Source: 40CM-4-65-16 sp035279785
GTDB taxonomy: Bacteria > Chloroflexota > Dormibacteria > Dormibacterales > Dormibacteraceae
DNA length: 7,361 bases
Direction: 5' to 3'
NCBI GenBank assembly: GCA_035279785.1
Contig: DATEHC010000116.1
Span: forward strand, 1-7,361
The position numbers and the translations under genes are program-made. Shown in pieces: positions 1 to 5,889 of this stretch (positions within the stretch are counted from its first letter, which is position 1; each line of letters begins with the position of its first letter). Under the pieces are notes generated by a model. It made no database searches. It saw only the letters and a list, made by a program, of their open reading frames with translations, and was not told the DNA's origin.

Positions 1-260
1 TTCATGAGGAACTCGCGGGGGATGAGCAGAGGAAACGCCCAGTTTTCGTGGCCGCTCTCTTTGATCATGTCGTCGAAGGCGCGCGTGATCGCCTCCCACA
101 TCGCCCAGCCATAGGGACGAACCACCATCATTCCCCGCACGCCAGACCAATCTGCAAGCTCGGCCTTGCGGATGACCTCCGTGTACCAGCGGTCGAAGTC
201 GTCGGACATCTTGGTGACTTCTTTCACGAAGTCCTGCTGCTCTTCCACTTCCTGTTTCAT
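1..260 (-). CDS. proS: Prolyl-tRNA synthetase, archaeal/eukaryote-like type, N-terminal part (runs off the left edge)
   Basis: This class II aminoacyl-tRNA synthetase charges tRNA-Pro with proline in the cytoplasm. Only the first 86 residues are visible; the gene continues past base 1. The visible part reads DFDRWYTEVIRKAELADW, then VRGMMVVRPYGWAMWEAI, then ESGHENWAFPLLIPREFL. This is the N-terminal pattern of the shorter archaeal/eukaryote-like ProRS (usually about 470-500 residues without the bacterial inserted editing domain), not of the long E. coli type. The type is inferred from family knowledge of the N-terminus alone. The ATG at 258-260 is chosen because a GGGAG Shine-Dalgarno lies 8 bases upstream and because the alignment to the family begins just after it. 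It follows ispG by 66 bases on the same strand and may be cotranscribed with it, although a hairpin sits between them. Confidence 0.9.
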   Translation of the reverse strand, partial: MKQEVEEQQDFVKEVTKMSDDFDRWYTEVIRKAELADWSGVRGMMVVRPYGWAMWEAITRAFDDMIKESGHENWAFPLLIPREFLM

Positions 261-268
261 GCCTCTAG

Positions 269-273
269 CTCCC
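269..273 (-). promoter_or_regulatory. Shine-Dalgarno site of proS
   Basis: GGGAG on the minus strand, 8 bases before the proS ATG. It supports this start and shows that proS can be initiated independently of ispG translation, unlike the overlapping genes upstream. Confidence 0.6.
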
Positions 274-305
274 AAGCATCAATGATTTGGCGTCGAGTCG
301 CGCAC

Positions 306-327
306 GCCCGGACGGAAAGGTCCGGGC
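306..327 (-). terminator. Hairpin directly after ispG (terminator-like or attenuating, no U-tract)
   Basis: A perfect 8-bp stem GCCCGGAC/GTCCGGGC (306-313 and 320-327) closes a 6-base loop. On the transcript it begins at the last base of the ispG stop codon. The bases that follow on the minus strand (CGTGCGCGACTCG) are not U-rich, so a classical intrinsic terminator is not shown. It could be a weak terminator, an RNA 3' end stabiliser or a processing site between ispG and proS. The stem is seen directly; the role is inferred. Confidence 0.4.
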
Positions 328-1454
328 TAGGCCGGGAGCGGGGCGTGCTCGGCCGCGATCGCGTCGATCTCAGCCAGCAGCACGGGCAGAAGCTCTTCCT
401 GGGGCACGGTTTTGTAGAGGGTACCTTTTTTGAAGATCACTCCCTTGCCCCTGCCACCGGTGACGCCGATGTCGGCGTGTCGCGCCTCGGCCGGGCCGTT
501 GACGACGCAGCCCATCACGGCGACGGTGATCGGCACCTTCAGCTTGGCGATGTAAGCCTCGACCGCCTTGACCATCGGCACCATGTCGTACTCGAGCCGG
601 CCGCAGGTCGGGCACGCGACCAGCGTTGGCGATTCGCGGCGAAACGCAAGGGTCTTGAGAATCTCGTGCGCGACCCGCACCTCTTCGCGAGGGTCGGACG
701 TCGCCAGCGAGACGCGGATCGTGTCGCCGATGCCTTCGCTCAGCAGGACGCCCATCCCGACCGCGCTGCGGATGCTGCCCGCCTCCACCGGCCCGGACTC
801 GGTCACACCGAGGTGGATGGGGTACGCGCGGGCCGCGGCGAACTTGCGGTTGGCCAGGATGTTCGTCCAGACGTCGGTCGCCTTCAGCGAAACCTTGATG
901 AAGCCCGGGCCGTAGTCGAGGTCCTCGAGGATCTTGCAGTGGCCGAGCGCCACCTCGACCATGCGGTCGGCGGTGCGCTCGCGGTCGTCGCGATCGATGT
1001 GGTGCTGCTCGCGCAGCGACTTGTGCACCTCTTCGGGCAGGGACCCCGCGTTGACGCCGATGCGAAACGGGATCTGCCTCTCCTTCGCCGCCGTCACGAC
1101 CTTCACGACCTTGTCGCGGTCGGGGATGTTGCCGGGGTTCAGGCGCAGGCAGTGCACGCCGGCCTCTATCGCCATCAGCGCGAGGGTGTGGTCGTAATGG
1201 ATGTCCGCGATGACCGGAAGGGGTGACTGCTTGACGATCTCCTTCAGCGCTTCGGCGGCTTCCTTGTCAGGCACCGCCGGCCGGACGATCTCGCAGCCCG
1301 CCTCCTTGAGCTCCTGGATCTGGCGCACAGTCGCCTTGACGTCGCGCGTATCGGTCTTGGTCATCGTCTGCACCGCGATGGGCGCGGCGCCACCGACAAC
1401 GACGTTGCCGACGCGGACGGGGATCGACTTGCGCCGTGTGACCAGGGCGGTCAT
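327..1454 (-). CDS. ispG: 4-hydroxy-3-methylbut-2-enyl diphosphate synthase (flavodoxin/ferredoxin-dependent)
   Basis: IspG (GcpE) is the [4Fe-4S] enzyme of the penultimate step of the MEP isoprenoid pathway; it reductively opens MEcPP to HMBPP in the cytoplasm. The protein has 375 residues, close to the E. coli length of about 372. The N-terminal TIM-barrel part carries PIAVQTMTKTDTRDV (25-39), IADIHYDH (82-89) and RLNPGNI (104-110). The C-terminal iron-sulfur domain has CPTCGR (C281, C284) and VMGCVVNGPAEA (C316, E323), so all three cluster cysteines and the conserved glutamate are present. Position 59, in EIVRPAVPD, is a proline where relatives I recall have Val; this is minor. The ATG at 1452-1454 overlaps the rseP stop as ATGA. 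No good Shine-Dalgarno precedes it, so re-initiation by ribosomes finishing rseP is likely. The reading frame stays open far upstream through rseP and dxr, but that extension is a shadow frame. Confidence 0.97.
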   Translation of the reverse strand: MTALVTRRKSIPVRVGNVVVGGAAPIAVQTMTKTDTRDVKATVRQIQELKEAGCEIVRPAVPDKEAAEALKEIVKQSPLPVIADIHYDHTLALMAIEAGVHCLRLNPGNIPDRDKVVKVVTAAKERQIPFRIGVNAGSLPEEVHKSLREQHHIDRDDRERTADRMVEVALGHCKILEDLDYGPGFIKVSLKATDVWTNILANRKFAAARAYPIHLGVTESGPVEAGSIRSAVGMGVLLSEGIGDTIRVSLATSDPREEVRVAHEILKTLAFRRESPTLVACPTCGRLEYDMVPMVKAVEAYIAKLKVPITVAVMGCVVNGPAEARHADIGVTGGRGKGVIFKKGTLYKTVPQEELLPVLLAEIDAIAAEHAPLPA

Positions 1455-2512
1455 CTCTGGAGCACCGGGAACTGGCCGCTCGCGATGCGGATGATGTCGA
1501 GCGCGCTGATGTAGACGGCGATCGCCAGAAGGGCCACGAGGCCGAAGCGCTGGACGTTCAACTCCACCGTGCGGTTGAACGGACGGCGGCGGACGACCTC
1601 GATCAGCACGACCACCACGCGGCCACCGTCGAGGGCGAGCAGGGGAAGGAGGTTCGTGAAGCCAAGAGCCACAGATAGCAACGCGACGAACCCGAGATAG
1701 GTGTCGAGCCCAAGGCCGACCGCCTGCTGCGCCACCTCGCCTATGCCGATCGGTCCGGTCACGCCGTTGGGGCCGAGCAGGCCGCCCGGCACCTGGCCGG
1801 TGACGAGCTGCGCGAGACCGCCCACGATGCCGCCGACCGCGACGAAGGGAAACGTCACGCCGTCGCCGACCGCCGTGTACCAGTAGATCAGGCGTCGTGG
1901 CATCCCGATGCCTATCGCGCAGTTCGTCGGGGTGGTGCAGACGGGCGTGACGGTGACCGCGAACCGAGTGCCGTTCGCGCGGACCACCCCCAGGCTCAAC
2001 GGTTGGCCTGGGGCGGCGGCTTCCGCGTCCCTGACCTGGCCGATTCGTGTAACCGGCTGTTCGTTGACGAAGCGGACGCTGTCCCCCACCTTCAGCCCGG
2101 CCGCGGCTGCGGGCGTGTTGGGCAGCACAGTGAAGATCTTGCCCGGGTCGCCGTTGAGCTGGGTCATCTCGAGGACGGTCACGATGATCATCGCGACGAG
2201 GAAGTTGGCGGCCGGGCCGGCGATCAGGATCACGATGCGCTGCCAGGCGGGCTTGCGATGGAAGCCGCTGGGGTCGTCGAACTCGCCTGCTTCCATCCCG
2301 CCCATCCGCACGTAGCCGAGGATCGGGAAGGCGCGAACCGCGTAGACAGTGCCATCGCGGGTCATCGACCAGAGCTTGGCGCCGGCGCCGATCGAGAACT
2401 CGATGACGCGGACCTTGAAGAGCTTGGCGAACGCGAAGTGCCCGGCTTCGTGCGGCGCGATCAGCAGCAGGAACATGCCCGCTATGCCGAGGACCGCGAG
2501 AAGGGCGCCCAT
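1451..2512 (-). CDS. rseP: RseP/S2P-family site-2 intramembrane zinc metalloprotease
   Basis: A multi-pass inner-membrane protease of family M50 that cuts membrane-embedded substrates such as anti-sigma factors or remnant signal peptides. In the 353-residue protein the first membrane segment carries the zinc motif HEAGH (21-25). A second hydrophobic segment follows at about 92-115, then a single PDZ domain at about 126-190 (TVLPNTPAAAAGLKVGDSV). A hydrophobic stretch near 217-240 is next, then the second catalytic motif NLLPLLALDGG (287-297), whose aspartate is the third zinc ligand, and a last membrane segment at about 323-342. The single PDZ makes it shorter than the two-PDZ E. coli RseP (450 residues). 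Two cysteines (C192 and C198, in VCTTPTNCAI) lie at the end of the PDZ region. The ATG at 2510-2512 puts HExxH at the usual distance. It is 9 bases after dxr without a clear Shine-Dalgarno. The substrate cannot be told from the sequence. Confidence 0.95.
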   Translation of the reverse strand: MGALLAVLGIAGMFLLLIAPHEAGHFAFAKLFKVRVIEFSIGAGAKLWSMTRDGTVYAVRAFPILGYVRMGGMEAGEFDDPSGFHRKPAWQRIVILIAGPAANFLVAMIIVTVLEMTQLNGDPGKIFTVLPNTPAAAAGLKVGDSVRFVNEQPVTRIGQVRDAEAAAPGQPLSLGVVRANGTRFAVTVTPVCTTPTNCAIGIGMPRRLIYWYTAVGDGVTFPFVAVGGIVGGLAQLVTGQVPGGLLGPNGVTGPIGIGEVAQQAVGLGLDTYLGFVALLSVALGFTNLLPLLALDGGRVVVVLIEVVRRRPFNRTVELNVQRFGLVALLAIAVYISALDIIRIASGQFPVLQR

Positions 2513-2521
2513 CAGTGTCGA

Positions 2522-3616
2522 CTAGCCTACGGGACGGATCCCGTTCGTCTCCCTCACATAGGCACGCGCCCAGCGGTCCGCCTCGAGGATCTCGTCGAGC
2601 GTCTCCCCGCAGCCGGCGAAGGCGCCGAGCGCCCGCTCGACGGCCTGGACGATGCCGCTGAACGGGATCTCGTGGGCGAGGAAGGCGTTCACGGCCACCT
2701 CGTTGGCGGCGTTGAGGACCGCCGGATGGCCTCCGCCCTCGAGAGCCGCAGCGCGCGCCAGGCGTACGCTCCGAAAGCGTCCTTCGTCGGCCGGGAAGAA
2801 CGTCAGGCCGCTCAGCTCCTCCACCGGCGTGGGCGGCACGGCCTCGGGCAGCCGGTCGGGGTAGGCGAGGGCGACCGCTATCGGCAGCCGCATGTCCGGA
2901 CGGCCCAGCTGGGCCTTGAGCGAGCCGTCGACGAACTCCACGAGCGAGTGGACGGCGCTCTGCGGGTGGATGGTCACGGAGATGGCCTCGAGGGGTATTC
3001 CGAAGAGGTGATGCGCCTCGATGATCTCGAGGCCCTTGTTCATCAAGGTTGCGGAGTCGATCGTGACTTTCGGACCCATCGACCACCGCGGATGGTTCAG
3101 CGCCTCCTCGACCGTCACCTGGTCGAGGTCCAGCTCGGGCCTGCCCCAGAACGGGCCGCCGCTCGAGGTGATGATCAGCCGGCGGACGTTCTTGCGCTCC
3201 TCGCCCCACAGGCATTGCCAGATCGCGCTGTGCTCTGAGTCGATGGGTCTGATTCCTTTTTCACCGGCGGCCTTCATCACAAGCGAGCCCGCCATCACCA
3301 GCACCTCCTTGGTGGCGAGTGCGACGTCCTTGCCGGCCTTGAGTGCCACGAGCGTGGGCTGCAGGGCGCGCGCGCCAGGAATGGCGACGACCACGAGATC
3401 GCAGCGCGGATCGGTGACCATCTCCTCGACCCTCGAGTCGAAGTCGGCGTCGCCCGACTGTCCCCGGATCAGGTGCTCGGCCTGGCGGCTCGTGGAGCGC
3501 TGCCCTTCGGTCAGGCCGAACAGTCGGAACCGCTCGGGGTAGCGGTCGATGACGTCCAGGGTCTGCTGCCCGATCGACCCGGTCGCGCCGAGCAGCGCGA
3601 TGTTCAGTGGGCGCAT
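2522..3616 (-). CDS. dxr: 1-deoxy-D-xylulose 5-phosphate reductoisomerase, short variant
   Basis: Dxr (IspC) converts DXP to MEP using NADPH and a divalent metal, the first committed step of the MEP pathway. The product has 364 residues against about 380-400 usual (E. coli 398). The Rossmann motif GATGSIG is at 10-16. Metal ligands are visible as D126 and E128 (in PIDSEHSAIWQCL) and E197 (in LMNKGLEIIEAHH). Substrate-site motifs TSSGGPF (150-156), HPRWSMGPK (175-183) and HPQSAVHSLVE (218-228) are intact. The shortfall is mainly in the NADPH domain between about residues 36 and 70, where roughly 24 residues usual in the family are missing. The nearby ANKES-type motif reads ATKEV (101-105). The catalytic C-terminal part looks normal, so I call it functional. 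The ATG at 3614-3616 shares its A with the cdsA stop (TGATG). No Shine-Dalgarno is visible, so translation is probably coupled to cdsA. Confidence 0.95.
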   Translation of the reverse strand: MRPLNIALLGATGSIGQQTLDVIDRYPERFRLFGLTEGQRSTSRQAEHLIRGQSGDADFDSRVEEMVTDPRCDLVVVAIPGARALQPTLVALKAGKDVALATKEVLVMAGSLVMKAAGEKGIRPIDSEHSAIWQCLWGEERKNVRRLIITSSGGPFWGRPELDLDQVTVEEALNHPRWSMGPKVTIDSATLMNKGLEIIEAHHLFGIPLEAISVTIHPQSAVHSLVEFVDGSLKAQLGRPDMRLPIAVALAYPDRLPEAVPPTPVEELSGLTFFPADEGRFRSVRLARAAALEGGGHPAVLNAANEVAVNAFLAHEIPFSGIVQAVERALGAFAGCGETLDEILEADRWARAYVRETNGIRPVG

Positions 3617-4461
3617 CAGTGCAGCAGGTGGAAGACCGTCACATAGAAATAGACGAGGATCGGCGGGAACAGGATCGAGTCGATGCGGTCGAGGACGCCC
3701 CCATGCCCCGGGATGAGATGTGACGAGTCCTTGAGGTCCGCGAGACGCTTCATCTGCGACTCGACCAGGTCGCCGACCTCCGCGCTGATCCCGACGAGCA
3801 GGCCGAGCACGATGGCGTGCACGGGTGACAGGCCGATGACTGCGGACACGCCGAGGAGCATCACGATGACCGCCCCCACGACGCCCGCGATCGCCCCCTC
3901 GACCGACTTCTTCGGGCTGATCGCGGTGAAGAACGGATGGCGGCCGATGCGGCTGCCGACCAGGAGCGCGGCCGCATCGCTGACGATCACGGCGAAGATC
4001 GTGAACAGCGTCCACTGCAGACCGAACGGCTTCGACGTGTACAGGAGCAGATAGAAGTTGAAGGGCATGCCGATGTAGAGCGCACCGGCCAGTCCCATGG
4101 CCCAGCGGCTCAGGCCCTGCCTTCGTCCGGGGACGAAGAGGAAAGCGGCCAGGCCGCCGACCAGCGCCAGCGCCAGGACGAGGGTGACGTCGATGCCCTT
4201 GAGCAGCGTCCCGCTGAAGGCGAAGAAAAGGCCGAGCGGGAACAAGAGCCACACCGGTGCGCGCGAGCCCATGCGGTCGGACAGGCCGTTGAACTCCCAC
4301 AGGGCGAGGCCGCCCAGGATCAGGACGAGGGCGTAGACGCCGTAAAGCCCCGCGAACACGAGCCCGATGACGATGGCGAGCATCACGAACGCGCTGAGGA
4401 TCCGCACCATCAGGGGGCTCGGCTTCCAGTCGCCCATGAGGGAGGCGTTACGAGTGGTCAA
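3616..4461 (-). CDS. cdsA: Phosphatidate cytidylyltransferase (CDP-diglyceride synthase)
   Basis: CdsA makes CDP-diacylglycerol from phosphatidic acid and CTP in the inner membrane, the branch point for bacterial phospholipids. The protein is 281 residues with about seven or eight hydrophobic segments (roughly 20-40, 41-57, 68-88, 91-111, 122-141, 148-170, 190-225 and 263-280). The family signature runs from S235 to D261: SQMKR, then KDSSHLIPGHGG with V, then DRID, with the conserved KD, HGG and DR all present. ISPKKSVEGAIAG (181-193) is also typical. The start is a TTG at 4459-4461 overlapping the uppS stop as TTGA, with GAGGTGG 7 bases upstream. The in-frame ATG at 4437 (residue 9) has no Shine-Dalgarno, so the TTG is preferred. 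Its place between uppS and dxr matches the conserved cluster. Confidence 0.95.
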   Translation of the reverse strand: MTTRNASLMGDWKPSPLMVRILSAFVMLAIVIGLVFAGLYGVYALVLILGGLALWEFNGLSDRMGSRAPVWLLFPLGLFFAFSGTLLKGIDVTLVLALALVGGLAAFLFVPGRRQGLSRWAMGLAGALYIGMPFNFYLLLYTSKPFGLQWTLFTIFAVIVSDAAALLVGSRIGRHPFFTAISPKKSVEGAIAGVVGAVIVMLLGVSAVIGLSPVHAIVLGLLVGISAEVGDLVESQMKRLADLKDSSHLIPGHGGVLDRIDSILFPPILVYFYVTVFHLLH

Positions 4462-5216
4462 CCATTCACCACCTCATTGGCCGGTCGCGCGCCGAATCGG
4501 CGCACGCGGTTGGCGTAGTCGTCGAGCGCGAGCTTCAGGTCGTCCGCGTCGAAGTCGGGCCAGAGCGTGTCGGTCACGTAGAGCTCCGCGTACGCACCTT
4601 GCCAGGTGAGGAAGTTACTGACTCGGTGCTCGCCCGCGGTGCGAATGATGAGGTCCGGGTCTGGCAGGTCGGGCTGGTACATGCGAGCCGAGATGGCAGC
4701 CTCGTCAATGGCGGCGCCGTCGTCGACGAGCCTTTTCACCGCGTCCACGATCTCCGCGCGCCCACCGTAGTTGAGGCAGACGTTGAGGATGCCCTTGGCG
4801 TTGTGTCGCGTCCGATCCATCGCCTCGTCGATGCGGCGATTCATGATCGGCGAAAGATCGTCGCGACGCCCGCTGAAAAGGATGCGGACGCCACGACGGT
4901 CCATCTCGTCGATCTCGCGCAGCATGCTCTCGTGGAAGAGGCGCATCAGCGCGCGCACCTCGGCGCGCGGGCGGGCCCAGTTCTCGGTCGAGAATGCGTA
5001 GATCGACAGGTCGGGGACGCCGAAGTCCTCGCACGCCTGGAGCACTCGCTTGATGGCTCGGACGCCGGCGCGGTGGCCGAAGCTGGCCGGACGGCCCTGA
5101 CGGCGGGCCCAGCGGCCGTTGCCGTCCATGATGATCCCGATGTGGCGGGGGACCTGTGAGTCCACGGGTGAGTGAAAGGGTACCGGGCGGCCTCCATACC
5201 GTCTTGGACAGAGCAT
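4458..5216 (-). CDS. uppS: Isoprenyl transferase, probably undecaprenyl diphosphate synthase (cis-prenyltransferase)
   Basis: UppS condenses IPP units onto farnesyl diphosphate with cis double bonds to give undecaprenyl diphosphate, the carrier lipid of peptidoglycan and other envelope glycans. Of 252 residues, the first about 20 are poorly conserved. IIMDGNGRWARRQG (28-41) holds the catalytic Asp31, followed by GHRAG (47-51), YAFSTENW (73-80), LNYGGRAEI (148-156) and DLIIRTAGEHRVSNFLTWQ (188-206), then ELYVTDTLWPDF. The RTAGE triplet differs slightly from the usual RT(S/G)GE. The ATG at 5214-5216 is the first possible start in this frame, but neither it nor the GTG at 5163-5165 (residue 18, VDSQVPRHIG) has a Shine-Dalgarno. 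The shorter form would start closer to the conserved region, so the start is uncertain. Chain length of the product cannot be read from sequence; the enzyme family is certain. It is the first gene after a 115-base gap with two hairpins. Confidence 0.95.
   Translation of the reverse strand: MLCPRRYGGRPVPFHSPVDSQVPRHIGIIMDGNGRWARRQGRPASFGHRAGVRAIKRVLQACEDFGVPDLSIYAFSTENWARPRAEVRALMRLFHESMLREIDEMDRRGVRILFSGRRDDLSPIMNRRIDEAMDRTRHNAKGILNVCLNYGGRAEIVDAVKRLVDDGAAIDEAAISARMYQPDLPDPDLIIRTAGEHRVSNFLTWQGAYAELYVTDTLWPDFDADDLKLALDDYANRVRRFGARPANEVVNG
4469..4475 (-). promoter_or_regulatory. Shine-Dalgarno that decides the TTG start of cdsA
   Basis: GAGGTGG lies inside the last codons of uppS, 7 bases before the TTG. 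The alternative ATG at 4437 is preceded by a pyrimidine-rich stretch (GCCTCCCTC) that cannot serve, so this site favours the unusual TTG start. Confidence 0.65.
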
Positions 5217-5230
5217 CCGGTGGAGCTGCA

Positions 5231-5249
5231 GGCCGGATTCATTCCGGCC
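5231..5249 (-). other. Hairpin in the uppS leader
   Basis: A perfect 7-bp stem GGCCGGA/TCCGGCC (5231-5237 and 5243-5249) closes a 5-base loop. On the transcript it ends 14 bases before the uppS ATG at 5216. It lies in the only sizeable untranslated gap of the cluster. It may affect initiation at uppS, or be chance structure in GC-rich DNA. The stem is seen directly; the function is inference. Confidence 0.35.
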
Positions 5250-5302
5250 GTCCCCAACGCGCCCTCCAGACGCCGCCAGACTCTGTGCGTGGAAGGGGGG
5301 CT

Positions 5303-5328
5303 CGCGGGGGGATCCTGATCCCCCCGCG
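5303..5328 (-). terminator. Strong hairpin after frr (terminator-like, no U-tract)
   Basis: A perfect 11-bp stem CGCGGGGGGAT/ATCCCCCCGCG (5303-5313 and 5318-5328) closes a 4-base loop, three bases after the frr stop region on the transcript. The bases downstream (AGCCCCCCTTCC) are not U-rich, so this is not a textbook intrinsic terminator. Its position at the end of the rpsB-tsf-pyrH-frr block and the 115-base gap make partial termination or mRNA 3' end protection plausible. A neighbouring run of six G (5295-5300, plus strand) could pair with the same C run as an alternative fold. Confidence 0.5.
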
Positions 5329-5331
5329 CTC

Positions 5332-5889
5332 TTAAACCTCCATCACCTCACGCTCTTTGCGGTTGGCCAGCCCGTCCACACGCTCGATCTGCGCCTCGGT
5401 GATCTTCTGTAGCCGGGCCGTCGCTCGCTTGGAGTCGTCCTCGGCGATGTCGCCTTCCTTCTGCATGTGCTCGATCCGATGCACCTCGTCGCGGCGCACG
5501 TTCCGGATCGCAACCCGCGCATCCTCGGCCTTCTGCTTCACGAGCCGGACGTACTCGCGACGGCGCTCCTCGGTAAGTGGCGGGATGGGCACGCGGATCA
5601 CGGTGCCGTCGTTGGCCGGGTTCAGGCCCTGCTCGCCTGAGCGCAACGCCTTCTCCACGACAGCGATCTGGCTCTTGTCGTAGACCTGCACCACCAGCAG
5701 CCGCGGCTCGGGCGCGCTGATCTGCGCGAGCTGATTGAGCGGCGTCGGGGTCCCGTAGTACGGGACCATGACCTTGTCGATGAGCGCGGGGTTCGCGCGG
5801 CCGGTGCGAATGGTCGCGAGCTCGGTGGCGAAGTGCTCGACCGATTTAGACATCTTCGTTTCGGCCTCTTTGAGGATCGGGTCGATCAT
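5332..5889 (-). CDS. frr: Ribosome recycling factor
   Basis: Frr (RRF) works with EF-G to split the post-termination ribosome into subunits. The protein is 185 residues, the usual family length. The N-terminal helix of the three-helix bundle carries MSKSVEHFATELATIRTGRA (13-32). The inserted beta domain follows with YYGTPTPLNQLAQI (44-57) and PNDGTVIR-like NPANDGTVIRVPIPPLTEE (91-109). The long C-terminal helices run through RREYVRLVKQKAEDARVAIR to the end. The ATG at 5887-5889 overlaps the pyrH stop as ATGA and has GGGAG 7 bases upstream, so it has its own site as well as probable coupling to pyrH. The stop TAA is followed almost at once by a strong hairpin. Confidence 0.98.
   Translation of the reverse strand: MIDPILKEAETKMSKSVEHFATELATIRTGRANPALIDKVMVPYYGTPTPLNQLAQISAPEPRLLVVQVYDKSQIAVVEKALRSGEQGLNPANDGTVIRVPIPPLTEERRREYVRLVKQKAEDARVAIRNVRRDEVHRIEHMQKEGDIAEDDSKRATARLQKITEAQIERVDGLANRKEREVMEV

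Noticed and set aside
1455..3215. Minus-strand frame open for more than 1700 bases upstream of ispG, as if ispG were a 962-residue fusion
   Set aside because: The extension overlaps rseP and dxr in another frame and is made of Arg/Pro/Gly-rich, low-complexity sequence typical of shadow frames in GC-rich DNA. The IspG family begins at the ATG at 1454.
2003..3238. Plus-strand open frame of 411 codons opposite rseP and dxr
   Set aside because: It is antisense to two well-supported genes, rich in Asp/Glu/His/Arg from codon mirroring, and has no recognisable domain. The same holds for the plus-strand frames at 48-1226, 3937-4518 and 6574-7323.
2522..4300. dxr frame extended upstream to 592 codons
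   Set aside because: The part before 3616 lies over cdsA in another frame and does not resemble any protein. The GATGSIG motif sits at the usual distance from the ATG at 3616.
4946..5257. TTG-started 103-codon frame with a good GGAGGG site upstream of uppS
   Set aside because: Most of it overlaps the conserved part of uppS in another frame and has shadow-like composition (Ser/Ala/Arg/Pro). A leader role cannot be excluded, but a real protein is not supported.
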